Source of the DNA: an uncultured Eubacteriales bacterium
Lineage (GTDB): Bacteria; Bacillota; Clostridia; Oscillospirales; Acutalibacteraceae
Assembly: GCA_934489895.1 (NCBI GenBank)
Contig: CAKSST010000002.1
Span: 84,839-148,838 of the forward strand
Reading direction: 5' to 3'
DNA: 64,000 bases
Of the stretch, positions 43,328-51,496 are shown one piece after another. Below the pieces are notes generated by a model, which searched no databases, was not told the DNA's origin, and worked only from the letters and a program-made list of their open reading frames with translations. Positions within the stretch are counted from its first letter, which is position 1; every line of letters starts with the position of its first letter. The position numbers and the translations under genes are program-made.

Positions 43328-44433
43328 GAGTAGAAATAATGCTGTATATCTATCTGTTTGTATGCGGAGCAATGATTATTTTTAATATAATCACTGCGCT
43401 TTTATTTCGCAAAAGCGAACGAAAGACGGAAAAAGTAAGCAAAAATCTGCGTTATGAGGTTGTGCTCCGGCTTAAAGCTGCGGAGGCAGGCTCCCCTATT
43501 GACAAAAACCATAAGCTATATCTGAGCCGGAAATTACGAAAAGTCGGGAATATGATAGCCTTTGACAAAATGTTGGCGGCTGAATATATAAGCCACCCGC
43601 AGGAAATTCGCAATTATTTGCATAGTCTTGACGAGGTTTTTATATCACTTATGGCATATTATATGAAGCGAAACAGAATTGAAGCCGCCTATTTCCCCTA
43701 TATTATAAAAAAATACCGAGTAATTGCATACCGTTCCTTTTATAGCCTTGAGGGGGCTTTACTTGAGCTTTTGAACGAACCGAGCATTTACTGCCGTGAA
43801 AATGCTATGCAGGCGCTTTACACTACGGGCGATGTTGACTGTATTATAAAAGCTATTAAAACAATTGACCGTAGTGATTTATTCTATCACCGAAAGCTGT
43901 TATCCGACGGTCTTTTGAATTTTGCCGGCAGCGGTAATACTTTGGGCAAAAAAATCGTTGAAAATTTTTTTGATTTTTCAGTAGGAATGCAAGTGACATT
44001 ACTTGATTATTTGCGCTTTTCAGGCAGTGAGTACCAAAAGTTTGCATTATCGCTTTTGATAAACGAGGATTTGAATGATGAAATACGCTATGCGGCAATC
44101 CGATATCTCGGCAAATATCCGTTTTCAAAAGCGTATGAAGCGCTGTGCGGTTTTGCTGAGGAGAACTCAGAGCAAAAGTGGGAGTATGCCGCTATTGCTT
44201 CAACCGCTCTCGGTTCATATCCGTGTGAAAACACCGTACATATTTTAAAGAAAAATCTGTATAGCCGAAACTGGTATGTACGGCTCAATTCGGCGGCGAG
44301 TTTGAAAAATCTCGGAATTACATATTCGGAATTAAGCGATATTATAGACGGAAACGACCGCTATGCTTCGGAAATTATCAGGTATTGTCTGCAACGGGAT
44401 TATTCGGGTGAAAAGGAGGCGGTTCATATATGA
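43324..44433 (+). CDS. HEAT-repeat protein with N-terminal membrane anchor
   Basis: About 369 residues. The start GTG 43324 overlaps the previous stop (GTGA) and has GAGGTG upstream; an in-frame TTG at 43303 is less likely. A single hydrophobic helix (about 5-25) is followed by a helical solenoid with repeating motifs (RENAMQALYTTG, EIRYAAIRYLGKYP, EYAAIASTALGSYP, VRLNSAASLKNLG), typical of HEAT/armadillo repeats. Such repeats usually form protein-docking surfaces. It overlaps the GT2 start by 4 nt (ATGA), suggesting it is a partner or regulator of the synthase. Confidence 0.75.
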   Translation: MRVEIMLYIYLFVCGAMIIFNIITALLFRKSERKTEKVSKNLRYEVVLRLKAAEAGSPIDKNHKLYLSRKLRKVGNMIAFDKMLAAEYISHPQEIRNYLHSLDEVFISLMAYYMKRNRIEAAYFPYIIKKYRVIAYRSFYSLEGALLELLNEPSIYCRENAMQALYTTGDVDCIIKAIKTIDRSDLFYHRKLLSDGLLNFAGSGNTLGKKIVENFFDFSVGMQVTLLDYLRFSGSEYQKFALSLLINEDLNDEIRYAAIRYLGKYPFSKAYEALCGFAEENSEQKWEYAAIASTALGSYPCENTVHILKKNLYSRNWYVRLNSAASLKNLGITYSELSDIIDGNDRYASEIIRYCLQRDYSGEKEAVHI

Positions 44434-45833
44434 TAGAAGCAATAGATATATTCCTAAAAGCCGTCGGTGTGTTTTTTATTATTTATATGATTGGTTATTC
44501 AACCTTTTTGTTTCTGTCTGTTTTGGTAGGATCTTCTGAGCTTTACAAAACACATCGCCGAAAATGCCTTAAAAATTTTTTTCCGAACGATTATTTTGTG
44601 CCGATTACCATTGTAGTCCCTGCTTATAACGAAGAAATAACCATAGTGGAAATGGTTAAGTCCCTGCTTGAGCTTGATTATCGGTCTTACGAAATCATTG
44701 TAGTTGATGATGGTTCACGCGACGAAACCGCAAAAAAGGTTATTGACGCATTTTCAATGCACCGTGTTTCACGTCCGATTCGCAGACAAATTGAATGTCA
44801 GCCCGAGGAATTTATTTATGAAACAAGGGATACCCGTGTGCCGCTTACTGTTATACGAAAGAAAAACGGCGGAAAAGCCGACGCACTGAATATGGGTATA
44901 AACGCCGCTAATTATCCTTATTTTATCTGTATGGATGCAGACTCGGTACTTCAGTATGATTCACTTAAAAACATCTCTCAGCCTATTTTAGAAAAACCGA
45001 ATGTTGTTGCAGTCGGAGGGTTGATAAGGCTGTCAAATGATGTTGAGCTTGAGAATTGCAGAGTGAAAAAATATCAACTTCCAAAAAATATCATTGTCTG
45101 TATGCAAGTGCTTGAATATGACCGGTCATTTTTAGCGTCACGCATTATGTTCGATAAATTCAACGGCTCGCTTATTATTTCAGGTGCATTCGGTTTGTTT
45201 AAAAAGGATGTTGTAATTGCCGCCGGAGGTTACAATAACAAAACAATGGGTGAGGATATGGAGCTTGTAGTAAAGCTGCATGAATACTGTACGGTCAATA
45301 ATATGAAATACACTATCTGCTATGCAACCGACGCCATTTGTTGGACGCAGGCTCCCGAAAAGCTGAGCGACTTAAAAAAGCAGCGTAAGCGCTGGCACCT
45401 TGGACTGTTTCAAAGTATGATTAAACACAGAAAAATGCTTTTCAACCCCAAATTCGGTGCGGTAGGTTATATTTCATATTTATATTTTCTGATTTATGAA
45501 TTGCTTTCGCCTTTTATAGAAATATTCGGAGTTCTGACAATGCTTTTGGCTTTTGCGATGGATTTGATTAACATTCCGTTTATGGTACTGTTTTTCCTTA
45601 TCTATGCAGTATTTGGAAGTGTGTTGTCGCTTACGGCGTTTTTTTCAAGAATTTATACTTCGGATTTGAAAGTAACATTTTCAGACGCGGTTAAAGCCTG
45701 CCTTTTGTGTGTTTTTGAAATCACATGTCTTAGGTTTGTTTTGGTTTGGGTCAGGGCAACGGCTTTTTTCGGTTATCGCAAGAAAAAACTGCAATGGGGT
45801 CGAATTGAACGCAAAAAAATCAACTTTAAATAA
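44430..45833 (+). CDS. Processive GT2 exopolysaccharide synthase
   Basis: A 467-residue membrane glycosyltransferase. An N-terminal helix (about 10-32) precedes the GT2 domain: IVVPAYNEEITI, VVDDGSRDETA near 93, MDADSVLQ near 168 (DxD), SGAFGLFKKDV, MGEDMEL near 274, and QRKRW near 318 (the Q(Q/R)xRW acceptor motif). Three or four C-terminal membrane helices follow. This set is typical of synthases that polymerise and extrude a beta-linked polymer, such as PgaC or BcsA, but no PilZ domain is present. The sugar is unknown. It is the catalytic core of the operon. Confidence 0.88.
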   Translation: MIEAIDIFLKAVGVFFIIYMIGYSTFLFLSVLVGSSELYKTHRRKCLKNFFPNDYFVPITIVVPAYNEEITIVEMVKSLLELDYRSYEIIVVDDGSRDETAKKVIDAFSMHRVSRPIRRQIECQPEEFIYETRDTRVPLTVIRKKNGGKADALNMGINAANYPYFICMDADSVLQYDSLKNISQPILEKPNVVAVGGLIRLSNDVELENCRVKKYQLPKNIIVCMQVLEYDRSFLASRIMFDKFNGSLIISGAFGLFKKDVVIAAGGYNNKTMGEDMELVVKLHEYCTVNNMKYTICYATDAICWTQAPEKLSDLKKQRKRWHLGLFQSMIKHRKMLFNPKFGAVGYISYLYFLIYELLSPFIEIFGVLTMLLAFAMDLINIPFMVLFFLIYAVFGSVLSLTAFFSRIYTSDLKVTFSDAVKACLLCVFEITCLRFVLVWVRATAFFGYRKKKLQWGRIERKKINFK

Positions 45834-45847
45834 GAGGAGAGAAATAT

Positions 45848-46234
45848 ATGGAACTTAACGATTTAAGAACCGCATTGTTCGGATTTAATAAAAACGATGT
45901 TTGCGAATACATTTCACAGTTAAACTATATCTATGAACAAAAGGAAGCGCAAAAAATCAAAGAGCAGAAAGATATATTAGAGGAACTGAATAAAAAGAAT
46001 GAGGAACTGAATGATTATAATTCATGTTTAAATCAAGAAAACACCGATCTTAAAAGAATTAACGATGAATTACAGAAAAAATTTGAATTATCCGACAAAA
46101 GGTCAAGCGAATTGGAAAACCAAATTGAAGAAATTCGCAAAGCGACCGTTTCAGTGCTTGAGGAAGTTAAAGAACAGCTAAATTCGGCCGAAAAAAGAAT
46201 TTCGGATTTGCGGACGGAGCAAGGGTATGAATGA
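45848..46234 (+). CDS. DivIVA-like coiled-coil protein
   Basis: A 128-residue protein. Residues 1-30 (LRTALFGFNKNDVCEYISQL) resemble the N-terminal membrane-binding segment of DivIVA/GpsB-type proteins. The rest is a long heptad-rich coiled coil dominated by Glu, Lys and Leu. GGAGAG precedes ATG. Such proteins mark curved membrane or poles; here it may place the synthase. It overlaps the next gene by 8 nt. The similarity is by eye and short. Confidence 0.55.
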   Translation: MELNDLRTALFGFNKNDVCEYISQLNYIYEQKEAQKIKEQKDILEELNKKNEELNDYNSCLNQENTDLKRINDELQKKFELSDKRSSELENQIEEIRKATVSVLEEVKEQLNSAEKRISDLRTEQGYE

Positions 46235-48203
46235 TTGCCGAAAGTTTTATAAAAGCTTAATTATATGCATTTTTTCTATTGCGATGATATTGAATATCGG
46301 GGTGCCTGTTTATGCCGCTGTTTATACAGTACCAAGTGACAGCGATGAGGCGGACACCGTTTATGTTGCCGGAAATCCCAATGCATATCCGCTTGAATAT
46401 TACAGTAAGGAAGATAAAGCTTTTTGCGGTGTTTTTCCCGATATGCTGAAGGTTGTATCCGAAAAAACAGGTATTTCATTTACCTATATTTCAGCTTCTT
46501 CCGAAAATCGGCAGAAAGAGCTTTCCCGCAACAATCAGGTTGAATTGTTGACAGTACTCTCCGATAAACAGGACGAGTGCAAAGTGGATGAACTGTTGCC
46601 GGTTTTAGAGTTTTATTCTAAAGGGGAAAATACAACTTATTGCATAGGCTTTACCGAAATTACCTCTCCTGAACTTATCGGGAAAATAAGAAATGCATTT
46701 TTGGAAATATCCGAAGAGGAAAAAATGGGATTTTTACTCGCAAATTCAAATAATAATCCTGATGTGAGCAACAAGAACCGTTTAATAAAAATAATAATTT
46801 TGTCAATTTCTTTTCTTATTGTCATTTGCGGTTTTCTTGCCGTCATTGCCGTCAAAAGAAAAAAACACAGCAATCAAGATTCGATGATTGACAAATTGAC
46901 GGGTATAGGCAATGCAGAATATTATAATTATGCCTTTGAACAGTTGCTATCCCGTCAATCTAAAAATCTTTATGCTGTTGTTTATTTGGCATATGAAGTT
47001 GAAAAAACAAGCATTGAATGCGGAGAAAAAACAATTAAGGAAATTGAGAGTTATGCTGCTGCACACTTAAATTCAAAAATTGCCTCTGCCGAATACCTAG
47101 CAAGGATAAATGACGAAGTTTTTGTAATGCTTATACAGGCACCTACAGAAAAAGAATGTGCAAGCAAAATGTTCGAGGTTGTTGACAGCTTAAACCTATA
47201 TTTGCAGGAATTTTATCCCAATATGGCAAATGCTTTCAGAGCAGGAGTCTCAAGGCTTTGCGAACATCCTGATTGCAATGCCGAAACAGCATTTTATAAT
47301 GCAAAGCAGGGTTATTTTGCAGCTCTAAGGAGCAATACTTCTGTAGTAATAACCTGTGAAAACCACTTGACACAAAGCAGAAGACAGGAAAAATTGCGAA
47401 AGGATGTTGCCAATGCGGTTACCGATGGCGAATTCCGAGTGTATTTACAGTTTATCAATGAAAATAAATCCAAAAAAATTTGCGGTGCGGAGGCTCTGTC
47501 ACGCTGGCAAAATAAAGAATACGGTATATTGCGTCCACACGAATATATTGACGTTTTGAAAGAAACCGAACAAATAATAGCACACGATTACAAAATGTTT
47601 TCTGCTGTATGCCGACAACTTGAGGCTTGGTGTGCCGAACCGTATAAGCAACTTTTTTTAACCTGCAATTTCACAAGGACTTCGCTCAGTCAAAATGATT
47701 TTTTCGACCGCATATCCGAAATTTCTTCCGATTACAAATTTGATCGTAGCCGACTTGTACTTGAAATGACCGAAGATTCAATTGCTGAGAATTCACAGGC
47801 GGTTTCGGAAAATATCAGCAAATGCCGCAGAGCAGGCTTTAAAATAGCGATTGACGATATGGGAGCGGGATTTTCGTCTTTTGCCGACTTATATGATAAT
47901 GAAATTGATTTAGTAAAAATCAATGGAGAATTTATTGCCTCTTGCACATCTGAAAGGCGGCAAACTATGCTTTCAAATATAATAACACTTGTGCATGAGT
48001 CCGGCGCAAAGATTCTTTGTGAGGGAGTTGAAAATTTGGAACAAGCAGATTTTCTCGACAAAATAAATTGTGATATGATGCAGGGATTTTATTTTTCAAA
48101 GATCCTCCCACTGGTTGAATGTGAAAAATTTCTTAAAAATGAAAATATCACAGAAGGAAAAATTTTTAAAACTAACACAGAAAATGTTTGCAGAGTATAT
48201 TAA
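46227..48203 (+). CDS. EAL-domain c-di-GMP phosphodiesterase with sensor-like N-terminus
   Basis: A 658-residue protein. A signal peptide (about 1-30) is followed by an extracytoplasmic region of about 130 residues that resembles part of a type 3 solute-binding protein (YVAGNPNAYPLEYYSKEDKAF). A membrane helix lies near 188-209. A GGDEF-like domain starts near 222 but its motif reads ARINDEVF, so it cannot make c-di-GMP. The EAL domain (about 395-640) keeps GAEALSRW, CNFTRTSL, LEMTED, AIDDMGAGFSS, the Lys of VKIN and CEGVEN, the metal and catalytic residues of active enzymes; the D after KI is N. It should hydrolyse c-di-GMP in response to an outside ligand. Last gene of the operon. Confidence 0.88.
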   Translation: MNDCRKFYKSLIICIFSIAMILNIGVPVYAAVYTVPSDSDEADTVYVAGNPNAYPLEYYSKEDKAFCGVFPDMLKVVSEKTGISFTYISASSENRQKELSRNNQVELLTVLSDKQDECKVDELLPVLEFYSKGENTTYCIGFTEITSPELIGKIRNAFLEISEEEKMGFLLANSNNNPDVSNKNRLIKIIILSISFLIVICGFLAVIAVKRKKHSNQDSMIDKLTGIGNAEYYNYAFEQLLSRQSKNLYAVVYLAYEVEKTSIECGEKTIKEIESYAAAHLNSKIASAEYLARINDEVFVMLIQAPTEKECASKMFEVVDSLNLYLQEFYPNMANAFRAGVSRLCEHPDCNAETAFYNAKQGYFAALRSNTSVVITCENHLTQSRRQEKLRKDVANAVTDGEFRVYLQFINENKSKKICGAEALSRWQNKEYGILRPHEYIDVLKETEQIIAHDYKMFSAVCRQLEAWCAEPYKQLFLTCNFTRTSLSQNDFFDRISEISSDYKFDRSRLVLEMTEDSIAENSQAVSENISKCRRAGFKIAIDDMGAGFSSFADLYDNEIDLVKINGEFIASCTSERRQTMLSNIITLVHESGAKILCEGVENLEQADFLDKINCDMMQGFYFSKILPLVECEKFLKNENITEGKIFKTNTENVCRVY

Positions 48204-48220
48204 AGATAGATTTCCGAGAC

Positions 48221-48282
48221 GGGGGTGCGGACATAGTCTTGGATTAGCTGTTTAAACAGCCCAAGAATATGTCAGCACCCCC
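48221..48282. repeat. 62-bp near-perfect palindrome after the matrix operon
   Basis: GGGGGTGCGGACATAGTCTT at 48221-48240 pairs with 48263-48282 with two mismatches, and the centre GCTGTTTAAACAGC is itself palindromic. No T-run follows, so it is not a clear terminator; it could be a mobile-element end or an extended hairpin protecting transcript ends. Confidence 0.5.
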
Positions 48283-48336
48283 GAACCAGATTTTGCACAA
48301 TCACTTTCAACAAAGAATTATTCCGCCTATTTGTCC

Positions 48337-48714
48337 TTATCTAAAGATAATTTTGTTGTTCACAATTTCCGATGCCAGACTTCGTATGTTATTCATCTTC
48401 CTGACCCAGACCATTTGATTGTCAGATTTTAAGCGTTCGGTAACGCCCTCTGCTGCAGCCATCTGTTTTACCAGGCGCTCAAACATTTCCTCCGCCTGTT
48501 GGTCAATGTCGGCAAGATAACTGGTTAACTCACCGCTAATTTGCAAGCTTGACAAAATAATTCGTTTGTTACGGCGGAGATATTCGTGATGGCGCTGTCC
48601 CCATATTCCGATAGGTTGGTGTTTTTCTTCCGGCAATTTCAGACACGGCAAATAATAATCACCCTGCAGTTCATACCAAAGTCCGTTGCTTTCGTCATAT
48701 TTATATTTTTCCAT
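48337..48714 (-). CDS. TnpV-like transposon-encoded protein
   Basis: About 125 residues, YKYDESNGLWYELQGDYYLP and QPIGIWGQRHHEYL being typical of TnpV of Tn4451-type elements, found in many Clostridial integrative elements. No biochemical function is established. ATG 48714 is preferred to the in-frame TTG at 48720, although the ribosome binding site is weak. It follows a small gene on the same strand and lies on the right flank of the matrix operon, while TnpW lies on the left flank. Confidence 0.8.
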   Translation of the reverse strand: MEKYKYDESNGLWYELQGDYYLPCLKLPEEKHQPIGIWGQRHHEYLRRNKRIILSSLQISGELTSYLADIDQQAEEMFERLVKQMAAAEGVTERLKSDNQMVWVRKMNNIRSLASEIVNNKIIFR

Positions 48715-48716
48715 AG

Positions 48717-48887
48717 TCAAATTCTCACTTTCTTATGCTTCATTTTAAATGCTTTTATCAAAAGTTCGTCTATATCCTCAACGGGATTACCGTTGTCGAG
48801 AAATAACAACCGTGCTTCATTTAAGCACTTGATAAGCAACCGCCACTCAAATTCCGATAATTCCAAAAATCGTTTTTGTTCTTTCAT
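48717..48887 (-). CDS. Small protein co-transcribed with TnpV
   Basis: 56 residues from ATG 48887, with GGAGG 9 nt upstream. KEQKRFLELSEFEWRLLIKCLNEAR, split here for length, resembles small proteins often beside TnpV in Clostridial transposons. It ends 3 nt before the TnpV ATG. Function unknown. A -10-like TACAAT (48917-48912) precedes it. Confidence 0.6.
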   Translation of the reverse strand: MKEQKRFLELSEFEWRLLIKCLNEARLLFLDNGNPVEDIDELLIKAFKMKHKKVRI

Positions 48888-48923
48888 AGTAAAATCCTCC
48901 TTTGCAAGTACATTGTACCGCAA

Positions 48924-49405
48924 AAGAGGACTTTTTGAAAATGTGCGTTTGGGTGAATATGATTGTACGCCCCCGGCGTTGTTATTAAATCCCTTATGAA
49001 CATCCGTACCACGTTGTCGCGGACTATGTATTGTTCGCGACGACTTTTCGTTTGAAAAGTCATCGGCTCACTCACGCCGTCGCTCCTCCTTTCCGCAAAA
49101 ATTCACGCTTGCTGCGGCTGTTCGCTTGTAAACGCGCTCGCAACGCCTCCGCGGCGCTACCAACTTTTTGCGGGTTCAAATCCTCATCCGCATTTTATGT
49201 TGGCATCTTTTTTGATACCTCTTGACAATCAAAAAGCTTGAAAAAGCCCGTAAATAAAGGTCTTTTCGGGTTTTTTTGTTTTGTGGGTAAATTAGGGTAA
49301 TTTCAAGTGGTTTTAAATAATTAGGTGGCTTAACAGACGGCTCAAAAAAACAACACCGGACATATCGTGTCCGATGTCTTTTTTATTCACATTGGCGAGT
49401 GATAT
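48924..49405. other. Right flank of the mobile-element genes, no intact gene
   Basis: About 480 nt. It contains a GACTTTTC/GAAAAGTC hairpin near 49040, a tRNA-3'-end-like stretch GGGTTCAAATCCTCATCCG near 49172, a hairpin with a T-run at 49241-49277 and a terminator at 49357-49384. One minus-strand frame (48884-49075) is probably a chance extension. I see no complete gene. Confidence 0.4.
49357..49384 (+). terminator. Hairpin terminator upstream of the YitT fragment
   Basis: CGGACA/TGTCCG stem (49357-49373) followed by ATGTCTTTTTT. It reads in the plus direction and stands between the mobile-element flank and the YitT/IS200 remnants. Confidence 0.55.
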
Positions 49406-49406
49406 T

Positions 49407-49625
49407 TTATTTATATTTGATTCCGGATATCGTATTGCTGACATCACTCTTAAACACAATGCAATCGGTGCGATTAAATATTAAGTTTTCTATGTAAGGG
49501 GTATTTTCCTTTTTAAAAATACAAAATACGAGTTTAGTTGGATTTTTTGAGTATGTACCCTCTGCACTGATGATAGTGGCTGATTGATGTAACTGCTTTA
49601 AAATTTCGGAACATAACCCTTCTGC
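49407..49625 (-). pseudogene. C-terminal fragment of a YitT-family protein (DUF2179)
   Basis: About 70 minus-strand codons, ending in a stop at 49407, read EGLCSEILKQLHQSATII then AEGTYSKNPTKLVFCIFKKE and KSDVSNTISG. This matches the C-terminal DUF2179 domain pattern seen in the intact YitT at 12802-13668 (GATLINAIGGYS...VYFVVNRFQ...ISEVADI). The N-terminal membrane part is missing: upstream DNA is IS200 TnpA on the other strand, so the gene was cut there. Continuous reading through TnpA on this strand is chance. Confidence 0.6.
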
Positions 49626-50020
49626 ATTAGAAGTGATAAAGATAAAAGCCGATATAGGACAACTACTGAGGAAATTATGTGAATGGAAAGGCGTAGAAAG
49701 TATTGGAGCTGAAGCTTGTCCCGACCATATACATTTATCGGTGTCAATACCTTCAAAAATAAGTGTATCAAGTTTTATGGGATATTTAATAGGAAAAAAC
49801 AGTTTAATGATTTTTGACAAACAAGCAAATCTAAAATACCGATACGGGAACCGAGAATTTTGGTGTAGAGGATATTATGTAGATACCGTAGGGAAGAAAA
49901 AAGGTAATAGCAGAATATATACGGAATCAACCACAAGAAGATTTAGCGTACGAACAAATTAGTATAAAAGAATTAGCAGACCCGTTTACGGGTGAGCCGG
50001 TTAAGGTAAGCAAAAAATAA
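49618..50020 (+). pseudogene. IS200/IS605-family transposase TnpA remnant
   Basis: The N-terminal third is missing. The rest reads ADIGQLLRKLCEWKGVESIG, ACPDHIHLSVSIPSKISVSS (HUH pair), FMGYLIGKNSLMIFDKQ and CRGYYVDTVG with the catalytic Tyr region. A frameshift in the A-run near 49895 diverts the end; in the other frame it continues IAEYIRNQPQEDLAYEQISI and then PFTGEPVKVSKK to the stop at 50020. The element is dead. Its 5' junction abuts the YitT fragment. Confidence 0.8.
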
Positions 50021-50155
50021 CCAACCGCTTTAGTGGCAGCTAAGAGTCCGCTTGCGGTTGGCAGATTGTTCGGTGGACTTTCAGTCCCGCCGGTAACAGC
50101 GGTTTACAGCCGCAGAGCAAACTGCCGGCTAAGCCGGTAGTCATGATTGTAAAAT
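50021..50155. mobile_element. Right-end structured sequence of the IS200 relic
   Basis: After the tnpA stop come short palindromes (GCCGGCTAAGCCGG-type) and GC-rich stem-loops, ending near TAGTCATGATTG. IS200/IS605 ends are imperfect palindromes of this kind, so this is probably the right end. Boundaries are approximate. Confidence 0.45.
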
Positions 50156-50157
50156 TG

Positions 50158-50186
50158 TTGTATTTACTGTTACTATATATTATAAT
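50158..50186 (+). promoter_or_regulatory. Promoter for the deacetylase pair
   Basis: TTGTAT at 50158-50163, a 17-nt spacer and TATAAT at 50181-50186, about 40 nt before the first deacetylase start. Confidence 0.55.
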
Positions 50187-50225
50187 AATATAATAAGAAT
50201 TAAAAAACAAAAAAGGAAGAATAAA

Positions 50226-51482
50226 ATGAAGAGTAGTATCAAAAAAGTATTAAGTGTTTTGCTTGCTGTTTTATTTATTGTAACAGTATTTTCAGTTTGC
50301 GGCATTAATGCAACAGCAGACACACCAAAGGTTTATATGCGTTATCCCGGCGGTGTCGCAAAGGCATTTACAATGTCCTTTGATGACGGCAGGGTAAATG
50401 ACAGAACGTTGGTTGGTATTTTTCAGGAATATAACCTTAAATCTACATTCTATCTAAACTCAGGCAATTTAGGTAAAGGCTCAACCCTTTTAACAGAAAG
50501 CGCAGCAGTTGAGCTTTATAAAAATTCGGGCATGGAGGTTGCTTCCCATACCGCCAATCATAAGGATTTACCTACTGTTTATAAAGAGTTTGGCACACAA
50601 GGCTTAAAGGAAGAAATTCTTGATGATATTGCAAAGCTTGAGGCCTTGTTTGGTAATAAAATTTACGGTATTGCCTACCCGGGCGCACCTCCGTATGAGT
50701 TTAACAGTCCTGAGGTAATTCAATACTTAAAGGATAACGGCATAGGCTATGCGCGCACTTTGAACGGTAATAACAAAAATTATGAAATACCTGATAACTG
50801 GTATGTGTGGGAGCCTACCTGTCAGATAAATTCTGCAGAATTAAGCACATATACAAGAACGTTTATTAATAAAAAGGTGTTTGGAGACCCGCTTTTGTAT
50901 TATGTCTGGGGACATGAGTATGACATAAGCTCAATGCAAAGCGGTTATATGCTTGGCACTTTCTGCGAGCAAATAAGCGGCAAGGATGACATATGGTATG
51001 CAACCAATGGCGAGGTATATTCATATATAAAGGACTATGAAAAATTAAACATTTCTGCCGATACTGATACAATTACAAATCCCACAGGCAGAAGCCTTTG
51101 GGTTTCCTGCAACCGCAAGTCTTATGAAATTAAAGCGGGAACAACCGTAAAGGGTATTTTAAGCGGTAAATATACTGAACCCGGCAAGCAGACTTCAAGC
51201 GTTAAAGAAGAAAATAATATAGTCAGCAGCAAAAAGGCTGATACAAGCTCTAAAAAAGCAAACAGCTCAAAGATTAAAACATCTTCGGTTGAAGATGAAA
51301 GCAATATGAGTGTAAATGTTGATGTGCAGGTAGATAGTACATCAATTGATGAAATACAGAATAACAACAAGGCCGGTATTATGCAGTATGTGTGGCTGCT
51401 TATTGCAGTTGCCGCTGTTGTTGTGGTTGCGCTGATTGTTGTAATATTTCTGCCGCAGATTAAAAAGCTGTTTAAGAAATAA
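50226..51482 (+). CDS. Secreted, membrane-anchored polysaccharide deacetylase (CE4)
   Basis: A 418-residue protein. A signal peptide (about 1-32) leads into a CE4 NodB-type domain with FDDG (Asp53, Asp54) and the metal motif SHTANH near residues 106-111, then AYPGAPPY. A Ser/Lys-rich linker (about 310-365) and a C-terminal membrane helix (about 385-412) followed by basic residues anchor it. CE4 enzymes remove N- or O-acetyl groups from polymers such as peptidoglycan, chitin or poly-GlcNAc. GGAAG precedes ATG. A paralogue without anchor or signal follows 14 nt later. Confidence 0.88.
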   Translation: MKSSIKKVLSVLLAVLFIVTVFSVCGINATADTPKVYMRYPGGVAKAFTMSFDDGRVNDRTLVGIFQEYNLKSTFYLNSGNLGKGSTLLTESAAVELYKNSGMEVASHTANHKDLPTVYKEFGTQGLKEEILDDIAKLEALFGNKIYGIAYPGAPPYEFNSPEVIQYLKDNGIGYARTLNGNNKNYEIPDNWYVWEPTCQINSAELSTYTRTFINKKVFGDPLLYYVWGHEYDISSMQSGYMLGTFCEQISGKDDIWYATNGEVYSYIKDYEKLNISADTDTITNPTGRSLWVSCNRKSYEIKAGTTVKGILSGKYTEPGKQTSSVKEENNIVSSKKADTSSKKANSSKIKTSSVEDESNMSVNVDVQVDSTSIDEIQNNNKAGIMQYVWLLIAVAAVVVVALIVVIFLPQIKKLFKK

Positions 51483-51496
51483 AGCGGGGTTTAAAA

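Noticed and set aside
48884..49075. 64-codon minus-strand frame upstream of the TnpV operon
   Set aside because: It extends into the following gene's leader and has no clear homology; a leader peptide cannot be excluded but is not supported.
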